Program-made: the position numbers and the translations under genes
Notes under the pieces: generated by a model
Databases searched by the model: none
Told to the model about the DNA's origin: nothing
Seen by the model: the letters and a program-made list of their open reading frames with translations, nothing else
Part shown: piece by piece, positions 43,524 to 56,075 of the stretch
Layout of the letters: each line of letters begins with the position of its first letter
Position numbering within the stretch: the first letter of the stretch is position 1
Assembly: GCA_002270565.1 (NCBI GenBank)
Contig: NQMI01000044.1
Span: forward strand, 1-64,000
Length of the DNA stretch: 64,000 bases
Source: Stenocarpella maydis
Taxonomy: Eukaryota; Ascomycota; Sordariomycetes; Diaporthales; Diaporthaceae
Direction of reading: 5' to 3'

Positions 43524-45521
43524 GCCGGCGATGGTTCCATGCGAATGGCAAGTGTAGGCTGGTGGTTGGAGCCCAGGGACACACGAGACGGGGTTGGTGT
43601 GTGCGAGAGTATTTGTGAGGGTGCATGCGTCGTGTCAAAGCAGCCCCGTCATACCTGCTCGTCTGTCAAGAGCTCTTGGGCATCGATCTCGGGCGGATCG
43701 ATGTTCTGGTCTTATTAGTTATACCTATGTACTATGCCCAGTAGGCAGTCTGAGTGGCATGATGCTGGTGCCGTCGCTGGATGCTGGTGCTGGAAAAGTG
43801 GGGAGTTCGCCTCTTCAATGTTGTGTCACCCACGGTGCAGGGGGGGGGGGCAATTTCATTTCCCTCGAGCATTTGCCATCTTGTTGACTATTGCATGGTC
43901 TACTTACATACTTGCTACCTACCAGGTATGAATGGTAGCCAACGGCATGGTATTTACCCCGCCATTGTCACAAGCCTCGCAACGGAATGCACCCCATACC
44001 ATGCATGCACGCATCGCATCGCATCGCATCGCATAATACACACGCACATAGGTTCCGTCTTCCTGTCTGGCCAACCCGGCACGTGTCAGCGGACTTATTT
44101 AGTGCAGCTGTACACGGCAAGGCGAGAGACAACGCACGCAGACAGACAATTGCCACCCCTATTTTCATTAATAGAGTGCTGTAGGTAGCTACTGCACTGT
44201 GTTAGCCAAGATGGGAGCCAAGGAGGAGCAAACAGTCCGCTGCAAGAGGCTTCCCAGAAGTTTTGCTACCCCTGGTCGAAAGGGGCCTGTCCGAAAATGG
44301 CACGGAGTAGATTGCTATGTAGTTATACTATGTAGGTCAAGAAGCGTTTTTCCTATAAGCGACCCAGGTACCGCTAGAGCTCTAGTGTACGTACCAGGGG
44401 GTTAGTTTACACAATAGCATAGACCCAGGTGCTCAATATTGTACAACATGATTTGCCGCGAGCAAAACAACCGTTGATTCCAAGGGTCTCTTGTGTAGCT
44501 GGACATGGTGGAGGAGGTAAGAATAAATCTGCAGCAGACAGCGAGGCTGTGCAACCAAAAAGTCGCCGTCACCATCAAGCCACCGCTCGCCCGCATGAAG
44601 CTGACAAAGCTACCCCGAGCGCTCGGGGCTACGAGGGACGTCATACCGTAGAACAACGAGGGGCACGGCGGCAGGCTGAAATGGGGGCGAGCTTTGGTGC
44701 CTCCGGAGCTGCAGAGTGGACGACTTGGTAGACTATCAGGACTATCTGTCTACTATCTGGTGGTAGCAGCGGCCTTGTTTCTGCAGCAGGCAGGTGAAGC
44801 ACTCCGCATCATCCACAGCCCTCAATTCTTACGTACCCTTGGTCTTGCCCTCCACCAGCAGCAGCACTACCACCACCACTACCACAACGCATTGTCTATC
44901 TGCCGCGAGGACTGGCTGGGTTGAGTAACGCGCAAGGGACACACGCACATCAGAAAGACATCTATCTTCCTTTGCCTTCCTTGACTTGACTTGTGCTTGC
45001 ATCCCTGCTTACCCTGACTGCTCTCTACCTACCTGCTTTGCCTTTCCATACCAAGCGCGCGCGGCTCTCGCTCTCCGTCCGTTTTTATTCCCCCCCCTTC
45101 CCTTTTTCCCTAGGTGCTGCTCCGGGTATCCTGGCTCTTAGTGTCTCGCCTGCTCCTGCTCCTGCTCCTTCTTCTCCTCGCCAACCCCAACACCCGGCGG
45201 CCTTTCTAGACCAGGCCAGGAATCGCATCGCCTTCCTCAGGTGGATCCTGACGTCGACTGGCCACACGTGCTTTCCCCAGCGCAGCGTTTCTGGCCCGCG
45301 GTCGCCAATCTTCTCCTAAACACCAAGCAAGGCCCATCTACTCCCGCGAGCCATCGCCAACAAATCGTTGCCACCCTTGTCGTCGTTTGCAGCTTCCTCG
45401 GGCTGTCAAGAGAGCCCTCCCACAAGGACTCTGCCCCCCTCTGACCCTCTCCTTCCCTACCGAATCGCTTCCTCCGCGTGCCCTCCCAAAGCCGAGCTTG
45501 CTCTGCTCGCAATCATCAAGC
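43524..45521. other. Long divergent intergenic region, about 2 kb
   Basis: It separates the kinase (-) from the deubiquitinase (+). No gene is supported. It has a GCATC pentamer repeat and, from about 44980 to 45500, a CT-rich leader with TGCTCCTGCTCCTGCTCC, probably the deubiquitinase 5' UTR. Confidence 0.55.
44011..44034. repeat. (GCATC)n pentanucleotide repeat
   Basis: Four tandem GCATC units plus a partial fifth, non-coding. Confidence 0.85.
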
Positions 45522-48500
45522 ATGGTGAGTATACAAAGAACCTGACCAGTTCTACCACCTCCGCCCTCCTATCCACCGCACACCTTCGCCATACCCACTG
45601 TATCCGCCGCCGCCGCCACAACCCATCTTGGCATCTTATCCCAGCCGAAGTCTGCCCGTCGAGTCGCCCGTCAATGCCTCTCCCCACGAGGCACTGGAAG
45701 ATGTGGAGGCGCACGCGGAGCAGTCCTGCCGACGCGAGCTCGCTGTCCCAGCCCACCCCAGGGTCGGCATCACGCACACCTCGCGCCGCGGGCTCTCCGG
45801 CCGTCTCGGGCTCGCCGCTGTTCCAAGATGGCCCGCAGTCCCCCGCGCCTGCCTCAGCACCAGTTGACCCCGAACTGCTCTGGAAGCTCCTTGATGACAC
45901 CCGTGCTGACCTGGCTATTTCTGATGAGGCCTTCAACCCTGACATGCACTCCCCAAACGACATGCTCGTCGACACCGAGGAACACATCATCGACCCGGCA
46001 GCCAACGGCGTCGAGAAAGACAACCTCACAATCATCAACCCAGACAACCTAGAGACAGAGGCAGAGCAGCTTCAAGACCTAACCAGGGCGGATGACTGTA
46101 CGTTCGAGCCGGGACAGGAGCTTGGTTGTTGCGAGGGCCAGATGCTGACGCCCCGCAGATGAGGCCATAAAAGAACTTGTACTTATACCCTTGGTCGAAG
46201 AACCTCGCGTGCTCGAGGACGTCGTGACCACCTGGGAAATCACAAACTGGAGATCCCTCAATAAGAAGGAACGTGGCCCCATATTCCAAGCCGGTGGCTT
46301 CCCATGGTATGAGCTTCACTGTCGCCCGCAAGTCGTGTCCTGAGTCACTGACACCGTTGTGCAGGCGGATATTGCTCTTCCCATTCGGTAACAATGTCGA
46401 CCAGTGCTCCATATACCTGGAGCATGGCTTCGAGCCCAACGAGGTTCCGGAGGACTGGAGCTGTTGTGTGCAGTTCGCACTAGTGCTGTGGAATCCCGAG
46501 GAGCCCACAATCTTTGCTCATCATAGTGCCCACCACCGCTTCACCAAGGAAGAGAGCGACTGGGGCTTCACAAAGTTCCTCGAGTCTCGTCGGATGTACG
46601 GCATCTGGGACAACGCGAACCGGCCCATGATTGAGAATGACTCTGCCAACATCACCGTGTACGTCAGGATCGTCGAGGACGAAACCGGAGTACTATGGCA
46701 TAACTTCAACAACTACGATTCCAAGAAGGAGACAGGGTTTGTCGGCCTCAAGAATCAGGGCGCAACATGTTACCTCAACTCTCTCCTGCAGTCCCTCTAC
46801 TTCACAAACGCGTTCCGCAAGGTGACGACCAGCCGTCCCTGATCTCGTGATTGGCCAGTGCTGACATTCCGCGTAGGCCGTGTATGAGATACCGACGGAA
46901 CATGACGAGAGCATGACCAACAGCGCATACACCCTGCAGCGCCTCTTCTACCAGCTTCAGACCTCCAACACGGCAGTCGGGACGAATGAGCTGACCAAGT
47001 CTTTCGGCTGGGAGACGAGGCACATCTTTGAGCAGCAGGATGTTCAAGAGCTCTCGCGGAAGCTGATGGAGCGCATGGAGGAAAAGATGAAGGGCACAAA
47101 GGCCGAGAACATGCTGCCGCAGATGTTCAGCGGCAAAATCAAGACATACATTTCGTGTATTAATGTCGACTACGAATCCAGCCGCATAGAAGACTTCTGG
47201 GACGTTCAGCTCAACGTCTCCGGGAACAAGAACCTCCAGGACAGCTTCCAGGACTACATACAGGTCGAGAAGATGGAGGGCGAAAACCAGTATATGGCAG
47301 GTGAGCAGTACAAGCTGCAGGACGCCAACAAGGGCGTGATTTTTGTGAGCTTCCCGGACGTCCTTCACCTGCAGCTGAAGCGTTTCGAATACGACTACAT
47401 GAGGGACACCATGACGAAAATCAACGACCGCTACGAGTTCCCAGAGGTCTTTGATGCAGCTCCTTACCTTACGGAAGACGCCGACATGTCCGAGCCCTGG
47501 ACATACCAGTTGCATGGTGTCCTCGTACACAGCGGCGATCTGAACGCCGGGCATTACTATGCGTTTCTGAAGCCAGAAAAGGACGGGTGGTTCTACAAGT
47601 ACGACGACGACAAGGTGACGAAGGCGACAATGCGAGAAGTCCTGGAAGACAACTTTGGCGGCGAATACCGGCAGCCCGCAAACAACCTCCGGAGTCCTTT
47701 ACAAAGGAAGGCACCTATTATGCGGCCTAACAGCGCCTACATGTTGGTTTACATCCGCCAATCACGAGTAGACAATGTACTTTGCCCGGTTACTGAAGAA
47801 GACATCCCCCAGCATCTACGTGAGTTGAGCACCCTCGACACCGCCATGAGACAGCCCCCTTTACTAATTTGCAATAGGCCACCGATTTGAGGAAGAGGCC
47901 GCCATCAGGGAAACCCGGAGGAGAGAGCGGGAGGAGCAGCATCTCTACATGGGTGTCAAGGCTATCCTTCCTTCGACATTCCGGGAACACGGCGGTACAG
48001 ACCTCGCGTCCTTTGATGCAAACCCTGATGTGGACCCTGCAGCGCCTAGGTTCTACAGGACGCTGCGCTCTTCTACTGTCCAGGATCTTGTCAACCGCAT
48101 TGCCGAAGATATCGACGAGGACCCGCGAAAACTGCGGCTCTGGATGATGGTCAACCGTCAGAACAAGACAACGCGCCCGGACACGCCCATGATGGATACT
48201 AGAGTGACCGTAGAAGAAAGCTATAACAAGTCGACCACCCACAACAGTAACATCCTCCGTGTCTGGGTTGAGGTCGCAGAAGAGGTCAGCGCCGAAGGCG
48301 ATGCTGTATGGCCCACGTACCAGAGTCAAAGCAATGGAATGGTGGTCAAGAATGACCTGATACTACTGTTCCTGAAGCATTTCGATGCCGAAGCACAAAC
48401 GCTCCGAGGTGTTGGACACGTCTACATCAACAAGGAGAAAAAGGTCGAGGAGCTTGTGCCGCTGATCTGCAAGAAGATGGGATGGGGCGAAAAATTGTCG

Positions 48501-49899
48501 GGCGACGACAAAGTCATGCTCTGGGAGGAGATCAAGCCGAATATGATCGAGGCCCTCCGCGCAAAACAGACGCTAAAAGCTGCCGAGCTGCAAGACGGGG
48601 ATATTGTCTGCTTCCAGAAAGTGACGGAGAAGAAGTCGGGACTTGAGAAGAGGCTCGGGCTTGGGGACAAGACACCCGAGGAGACGTAAGTCAGCGGCCC
48701 TATTCCTGTGCGCCGTGCCTATGCTAATTTATCCCAGAACGAGGAAATCCGACCGGTGTGAGGACGCCCGGGAGTACTACGACTTTCTCATGTTTAAGAG
48801 GACAGTCAGGTTCCACGCCCACCCGACCCGGTGTGACCCGGTCCAGTTCCGTCCGTTTGAGCTTGTTCTTAGCGCGAAAATCAGCTATGATCAACTGGCT
48901 GAGAAGGTTGGAAGCACGCTGGGTGTGGACCCCACGCATCTACGCTTCTACACTGTGAACACCAACAGCGGCAACGTCCGGGTCGCTGTGAAACGATTGT
49001 CCACAAACCAGACACTTCAGAGCATCCTAAATCCATCTGGTTATTCGCAGATGAACCAGACCCAGAGGAACGATGCGTTGTACTTTGAGGTGCTCGATAT
49101 GAGCCTGGCAGAGCTTGATACGAAGAAAAATGTCAAGATAACGTGGCTTAGCGAAGGCATCACCAAAGAGGTCAGTTGCCGTTGGCGCGCATGCTTGGAA
49201 GCACGGCTAACGCGGAGGTACAGGACCACTTTGACATTTTGGTGCCCAAGAACGGAATCGTGGAAGACTTGATCAACGGGGTCATCAAAAAGGCCCAAAT
49301 CGCCGATGAAGCTGAAGCAGGCAAGATCCGGGTCTTTGAAGTTAACAACCACAAGTTCTTCAGGGAAATGTCGCGCGAGTACCCAGTTATCAGCATCAAC
49401 GAATACACGTTGCTCGTGGCTGAGCGGATGTCGCCAGAGGAAGCAGAGGCCACGGACAAGGAGTTCATCAGCTGCTTCCACTTCCAAAACGAGCCGAGCC
49501 GCGTGCACGGAATGCCCTTCAGATTCCTACTCAAGGAGGTGAGTCCTGGCAGCCAGTATGCCGGGCTGCATGCCAAACATTGCTGACAGGCACTTCAGGG
49601 CGAGACGTTCGCGGAAACCAAGAAGCGGCTTGAGAGGCGGACCGGCCTCAAGGGCAAGAGCTTCGAGAAGATCAAATTCGCGGTCGTCAGGCGGTCTGCA
49701 TACTCCAAGGTGCATTATTTGCAAGATGGTATGTCTGTAGAAGTCACCAGATCCGTAACGGGAAGTAGCTAACACCGAAGGTGCAGACGAGATCCTCACG
49801 GAGATCCTGTCAGGGGATGACGACGACTTCCTCGGTCTGGACCATGTAGACCGAACACGGTCTATGCGCAACGGAACGGGAGATCTGTTCCTGAAGTAG
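45522..49899 (+). CDS. Ubiquitin carboxyl-terminal hydrolase, USP7/Ubp15 type
   Basis: This cysteine protease removes ubiquitin; yeast Ubp15 acts in endocytosis, peroxisome biogenesis and cell cycle. The supported exons are up to 46097, then 46159-46306, 46365-46821, 46877-47819, 47878-48685, 48738-49170, 49224-49538, 49599-49728 and 49787-49899. Domain order: a Ser/Pro and acidic N-terminus, a MATH/TRAF domain (VTTWEITNWRSL to ITVYVRIVED), the USP core with the catalytic Cys in NQGATCYLNSLLQSLY, the His in HSGDLNAGHYYAF and YKYDDDKVTK, then several ubiquitin-like domains (for example VRFHAHPTRCDPVQFRPFEL). The start is uncertain. An ATG at 45522 sits directly on a GTGAGT donor. Downstream, two frames look coding: one from ATG 45674 joins the body directly, the other (SPVNASPHEALEDVEAHAEQ) needs an extra splice or indel. 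The body is certain. Confidence 0.92.
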
Positions 49900-50682
49900 A
49901 CGGAGATGAGACGAGTTGGCGACCGAGATGGAGGGGTAACGTGAAGCATAGTGTCACCCATGACCCATGGCTTGTGGTCCTTTTTTTTTTAGGTGTAGCG
50001 GGACGCAAAGCCTGTTGTGTCCTCGGCAGTGGAAGGTGGGGCGTGTTTCCCGGCTCGCACATTATCATATACTCAGCAGCAGACATTGGGCGCAGGACGA
50101 GGGAGACGGGGGCATTCAATAGGCGGAGGGAAGGGGAGTTGGGTAACATGAATAGGCCGGCGGGGGGGGGGGGGGGTTTTTTTTTTGTAAGAGGGGCGGC
50201 ATCCTTATCTGCTTTTCTAGCACCCGCTGGCGAAAGCAAAGACTGGTCTATTCGTTGCATAAACGGTATCCTTAGACCAGGCGTGTACGCGAATGTTAAA
50301 AGACAATCAAGGACGAAGATGATTCGCAGCATCCTACATGGGCGGCCCTCTTTCACGTATGCCTGACGGACGGACGAGGTCGTCCGCCTTGGCTCGGCGG
50401 CCCGGCGGCTCCGAGACGGCGGGATGCGACAGCGGCCGATAAGAGCCAAATTTCTTTATCGCTCCCCGGGCCAAATCAGTCGTCGTCGCATGCGCTCCAA
50501 CATCCTCGACTGTCGACGACGACAGCTTCCACCTGCGCCACTCGTTTCCTCGCGCCATAAACCCCCCCCCCATCCGAAGCACTTCCTTCGACTGCATCAG
50601 GTGCGAGCTGTGCCGGGCCCACCACCGATCCCCCACGAGCCCTGACAAGCGCAGCGACACCGAAACGCGTGCGACAACAATC
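49900..50682. other. Intergenic: 3' flank of deubiquitinase and Tim22 upstream region
   Basis: No gene is supported. It holds an adjacent G run and T run (50162-50186) and a short leader with TCGTCGTCGC before Tim22. Confidence 0.6.
50162..50186. repeat. Adjacent homopolymers, about G15 then T10
   Basis: An uninterrupted G run is followed at once by a T run in intergenic DNA. The exact lengths are unreliable in most sequencing data. Confidence 0.85.
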
Positions 50683-51416
50683 ATGAGCTTCCCAGGCATG
50701 GGAGGTGGCCTGCCGGGCATTCCCGGCGGCGCAGGCGACAAGGTGGACCCCAGTGATGCCCAAGCTGTGCAGATGGTGCGTAGAGACCACTCCTGAAGTG
50801 AACTCGGGTGGTTGGCCGCCGGTCCGGCTGCCCCCAAGCAAGCAATGCTGACGTGGGGGGTGGTGTGACACAGCAAAAAACGATCAAGTTCATGAGCGAG
50901 ATGCAGCACAACTGCTTCACAAAGACGGCCATGTCGGGCGTCGCCGGGTTTGGGCTCGGCGGCGTGTTCGGCATGTTCATGGCATCGGTATGTGTCGACA
51001 CACCCCATACACGTACCTACTCAGAGGAACCCGGGGACTAAGACGCGCATGCCCACGCACAGATGGCCTACGACACACCCTACCACACGGCGGCGGCGGC
51101 GGGCTCCAACGCGACGCCCGTGTCGTCGCTGCCGTGGAAGCAGCAGCTGAAGGTCGGGTTCAAGGACATGGGTTCACGGTCGTGGAGCTCGGCCAAGAAC
51201 TTTGGGAAGGTAGGCGCGCTCTTCACGGGCATCGAGTGCGGCATCGAGGGTTTCCGCGCAAAGAACGACATGACCAACGGTGTGGCGTCCGGGTGCCTCA
51301 CGGGCGCCATCCTCGCGCGCAACGCGGGCCCGCAGGCCGCCGCCGTGGGGTGTGTCGGCTTTGCGGCCTTCTCGGCGGCTATTGACGCATGGATGAGGCA
51401 GCCCAAGGATGAGTAG
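50683..51416 (+). CDS. tim22: Tim22, mitochondrial inner-membrane carrier translocase pore
   Basis: It is the channel subunit of the TIM22 complex, which inserts carrier proteins and other polytopic proteins into the inner membrane. Three exons (50683-50775, 50874-50987, 51063-51416) give 186 residues. After a Gly-rich N-terminus the Tim17/Tim22/Tim23 fold is clear: [26 protein letters not shown] (helix 1), [23 protein letters not shown] (helix 2), [22 protein letters not shown] and [19 protein letters not shown] (helices 3 and 4). The C29-like and C in TGIECGIE positions fit the paired cysteines typical of Tim22. The phase-0 splices each fall at a conserved junction. Identification is secure. 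Confidence 0.95.
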
Positions 51417-52368
51417 GGTGGACGGGCGGTTATCCTGTACGCCCGTGCGGGAAGGGTGCTTGGGTATCCCAGGCGCGCGGAGTGTGCCAGTGGGAGGACG
51501 ACGGCCTCGTATGGCCAGTGGCGGATTGACTGTTCCGCCCCGCGAGAGAGAGCCGTAGTCAGGAAGTCGGCGACTGGCTGGGATAGAGGCGTTCGGTCTG
51601 TTTCCTCTTCGAGTCGTCAGTGTACGCATGGCGAGGTATGGTTGACCACGGCGTAGGGGCAGGGTCTGGCGTTAAGGACTGGCGGTCTGATATCTGGTCG
51701 ATAGATTCTTGGGCGGTAGGCGTGCTGGAGGGGGCACGCACAATTCATCACCACTTACTTTGGTGCCCCGAGAGGCACCACACACACGCACCCCTCCGTT
51801 TTCGCCCATTCTGGTCAAGTGGTCTAACGGACTGGTCGCCGAACTCTTTTGCCATTTTTGATGTATCGCGCGCTCATCACCCACTCACTCGCCAACGTAG
51901 GAGATCTCTGCCCCTTCAGACGCTTCAAAGACCTTGGGTTGGAGCGACCTATCTGGTGTGACTGGTATGTGCGTGGCAGCGTGCTTCGACGCTTGAGGAG
52001 AAAGCCGCACCTCAAGACAACAAGAGAAGGCCATGCCTTTGGGCAGGATTCCACGAAAGGAAGCAAGACCCAATCACTTTTGGGACAAACCCCCTCGCCG
52101 TCGAATCTTTGCGACAACACGGTCTGTCTCTATTGATTCTCCAACCCTGCAAGCAGGGTCTGGTCGCTCCATCCTACGCCCTCGTAGTCTCTTCCTGTTT
52201 ATAGACCATGCGTGACCCTTGAAATACCCACTCCGTATCATGTCGCTACGCAACGAGACAGATCACACTTGCACGGAAGCGACGCACTTTTCCCGCCGAG
52301 AACACCGAGCTACAAGGAGGCAAGAGGAACATTCTCGCGTGCAACAAGCCTTCTACACCAACGCATCC
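51417..52368. other. Convergent 3' region
   Basis: The space between Tim22 (+) and the glucanase (-), about 950 bp. No gene is supported. Confidence 0.6.
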
Positions 52369-54311
52369 TCACGACGCCGTATAAACTTTGAAACTTCCCA
52401 CCTCCCAGTATGCATTAACAAACGCTGCTGGGTTATTAGCCACAAAATCAGTGCAGTTTGAAGGACCTGTGAGAGAACAAGAAGAGTCAGCACTCGTGTC
52501 ATGTCTGCCTTGGAAGACAGCCCGGGAAGCATAGCGTCAGGGACTCACAGCTGGTGCCAGCGTAGCGACTGCCTGCCAGGTCACCGCAGAGATCTATGTT
52601 CATGATAATGGACTGGTTGCGGAAGTGGCTGTCAATGTCACACCCCGTCCCGGGGAAGTCGGCGAGCGCGGTGCCCCACGTGCTCGGGTCGGGCGAGCCG
52701 CCCGTGATGTCGGCGGGGATGCTCGGGCGGGCGAACTGCCACATCCTGATGCCAGCGCTGCGCCACTCGAGCGCCATGATCCCGCCGCCCCCCGAGTTGA
52801 ACCCCTGGCCGTACGTCGCCCGGGGCCCGTCCACGCCGCACCCGGCGTTGCTGGTCCCGCTGGACGCGCAGTCGGCGTTGGCCGAGCTGCCCGTCATCTC
52901 GCGCCTGCGGCCCTCCATGCTGCAGCCCGCCGACGTGTGCAGCGTCATGGCGTTGCCGTCATCGGCGAGGTTCGTCGCCTCCATCACGTCCATCTCGCCG
53001 TTGCCGGGCCAGTTGGACGGGTCGGCTAGCCACAGGGCCGGCCAGGTCCCACACCCCCAGGGGGAGTGCCTGACGTCGAAGAGGTACAGGCCCGTGTTGT
53101 AACGCCGCTTGGATGTCACCCGCACGCTGAAGCGCCCCGTCGAGGCGTCCGGCGACGACGACGGCCCTACCGATGTATCTACGCGCAGTACGGCCGAGGA
53201 GCCGCCGGCGTAGGTTAGGTTGAGCGACTCGGCCTGCTCGCGCGGCACGTAATGCACGAAGCCATGGGTCGGGTCATAGCCCGTGAAGTAGTCAAAGTTG
53301 TCGAAGCTGTTGGGGGGGGGATGGAAACCCGAGACTGTCAGCCAACTGTTTGCCTGCTGTTTTTTTTTTTTTTTTTTTTTTCCTTTTTTTTTTTCTTTTC
53401 TCTCTTCACCCTGCGAGGTGTCGAGCTATCAAGACGCCAGCCCTCGCCGAGGGAGAGCCCAGGCGCTGCGTGTCCCTGGATGAAATCGACGGTACTGACA
53501 AATCTTGGCCCGAGTACTCATCTGACAATGTGTATACCAGCCTCGTATAGTTGGGATAGGCATTCTTCTTTTGGAGCATCGTCACCACGACGACGACGAC
53601 GATGATGATGGCGGCGATGACGGCGGCGATGATGGCCCACGTCCTCCTGCGCCATGTCTTGACGTCCCACCACGTGTCGCTGCGGTCATCGCCATAGTAC
53701 CTCTGCGGGAGGCTTCCCGGGCCCTTCATGTTCAGCGGGGGGAGGTCTTCGTAATCTGGAGGACTGGACCACGTCGAGTGGCTCCGGCTGAGGTCCTTGG
53801 AGGAGGAGACTTGCACACCAGCCGGTGTCGTGCGGTCGCCGGGGCGAGGCTCTGCCCGCCCTTTTGACTCGTGGGCCGCAGCCGCACCGAGCCTCCCCTT
53901 GTCGTCGGGGTCCCAAGGGCTGTTGCCGCCCGGCTTGACGTCCCCCGGCGCGCGGAACTGGCCAATGTCACCCCTCGCAGCGTACCCGGCGTGCGAGTGG
54001 CTCTCGTGCTTCGTATCCGCGAGCCTCGCGGCCTGCAGGGATGCCACGAATTGCTGCGCCGAGTACAGCTGGGACGGCTGGATTGGCTCGAACTGCCCTG
54101 GCGAGCTGGCTGCGCCGCCCGGCTGAGCGTCTGCACTGGTGCGGGGCGAGGGCCGTGAGCCTGAGTGCTTCCGGCCGTGGGTGTTGTTGGGCTTGCGGAC
54201 TGATGGCCAGGCTACCGGTTTTGGTCCCTTCCAGTATTCGAACGGCTTGTAGCCTAGGTTGTCGGATGTTCTCCCGTCTTGGCTGTAGAAGGATGATGGG
54301 GGTCGTGCCAT
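52369..54311 (-). CDS. Membrane-anchored GH16 endo-1,3(4)-beta-glucanase-like protein
   Basis: It probably hydrolyses or remodels beta-glucan of the cell wall. Three exons (54311-53500, 53306-52549, 52466-52369) give 555 residues. The first about 225 residues are a disordered Pro/Ser/Gly-rich cytoplasmic region, then a basic stop (TWRRRT) and one hydrophobic helix (WAIIAAVIAAIIIVVVVVVTMLQ). After NAYPNYT comes the catalytic domain, joined across the first intron as GQDFFDNFDYFTGYDPTHGFVHYV. The GH16 signature is NGEMDVMEATN (E-x-D-x-x-E), preceded by GLYLFDVRHSPWGCGTWPALWL. The last exon gives NCTDFVANNPAAFVNAYWEVGSFKVY. Cysteines and N-glycosylation sites fit an extracytoplasmic domain, so a type II membrane orientation is inferred. 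The intron between exons 1 and 2 holds a long pyrimidine tract on the plus strand. Confidence 0.9.
53360..53400. repeat. Poly-T tract inside a glucanase intron
   Basis: About 22 T, CC and about 11 more T on the plus strand, so a long purine run on the coding strand of intron 1, and another homopolymer of uncertain length. Confidence 0.85.
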
Positions 54312-56075
54312 GTTATCAATTCAGCCGGCGTGGGGCCGAGCCCATGGGGCCTGAAAATAGCTGCGGGTCTTATGCAGGTCGTGGATACGAGCCCTCGGTG
54401 ACGCCAGATCTGGCAGCGAGATCTGCATGCCAGTACTAGCGGGGGTTGCTGTTCTGGCCCGATGCGTGCCTGGCAGGTACTGTTCTAGATAAGATGACCT
54501 CTCAGTGAGGACGCTGGGAATGATGGAACTGATATGAGGATCATGATATGGGATCAAGAGAAGCGGAGTGGGAGACGGGAACCCAGGGCTTCGTAGACAT
54601 GTAGTGGAAGCGAGGGACGGCATCGACATAGATATCTTCGTGATCGACGTGGAGGGACCATGACTTCGGATGTTTGATGCCCTGCCGTCCTGCCATGTTT
54701 CTGCCATGCCTGTCTCGAAGTGCAGATGATACCCCCACGGGGCCGTCGTTCATGTGTCCGCCCTGCACGTACTCCGTACACTACTGTACGTACTGTAATG
54801 CCCAGCCCTGTCGCCCTAGCGAGACCAAGTCTGTCGTGCCGCATGTGGGACCCTGTTGTCCATGCGGTCACCCCTGCCAAAGCCTGCCAGACGCATATGC
54901 TGGCACCTCTCAAGAGATCAGATAAATGTCCAACTTCAGATGGGAGCTTCCATAGCGCACGTTCCAAGGCTCAGGCATTTTGGCCTTGGTTTCGGGACGG
55001 GGCGAGGTGTGCTGGAATCAAGCTCACTCGTCCGGCGCAGGTCAGGCCCGTGAGCAGCTGGGGCGACCCCAGGCTGCTTCAGATGTTCAGGCTCGTTGAT
55101 GCGTTTCGAGAGGCTGGGTGGCTGGTCCGGGCTGCTTGGTCTGGGCGTGATGGTGATCGCCGTTGAGGGATTGCAGATGCCCACCGGTGACCAGCGTTGA
55201 GCGCAAGGGACTGGACAAGCTGCCGCGTGTCTGGAGTTGAGTCACAGCGGGTAACAGCCGAACAATATTCTGCATCGACGCTAGTCGTGATGCGAAAGAG
55301 GCATATCATAGGACGTGTAGCATCAAGGGGACATTGAGGTCTCAGAAACCAACAACCAATCGTGCTACAGAAAGGATGGGGAAGGGGTCGACTTCCAGAC
55401 GTTGACTGGTCTTGGCAGCTGGCAACTGTGTGCTACGCGGCTCTATGTGTGTCTGAATCAAGTTTCAGCAGGTAAAGACCCAGACCGAAGAGATTGACTT
55501 CTCATGTAGCCCAACTTCCGTGCCCATCAAGCGCGAATCAGGGACGACTCCGAGATCCGTGCTCTCCAGGCGTCTCGGCGCCTATCATGACAGCCGCGGT
55601 GGCCGAGCCAAAACTGCAAGCCGAGGATGTTGTGAGTGCACTCCCGGTATCAAGGCTTGCTGAAGCTTCGTGCTGGGCTCGTGTCGGAGGAGGAGAAGCT
55701 TCACGGCAAGACGCCAGAAGCAGCCTCGCTCTAGTAGTGTTGGGTTCCAAGGTCATCGGTGATGTGATCGCAACGCGTCAGGACGATCTTCCCCTCGAGC
55801 GAAAGTCAGATTGCGACTACTGCACGTGGCCAACTAAACAATAGCGAGGCATCAGCTTCATTCGCTTGCGCACACAACTCGTGAGGACATGTGGTGTCGC
55901 AGATGGAAAGCAGGATTCGAGCCAGAGCAGTGAGGAACAGTCGTCATACAACCGAGGACGCCAAGACACCCTGGACGGTAAAACACAAGGAGGTGTTGAT
56001 ATGTTTCTTCGATATTCATGCGCTCGAGGATTCCGGAGCCACACCGGGTTCCTCGGGTCGTAGTGCTGTTCCACC
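54312..56075. other. Intergenic: glucanase promoter and 3' flank of Prp45
   Basis: About 1.8 kb between two minus-strand genes. No gene is supported on either strand. Confidence 0.55.
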
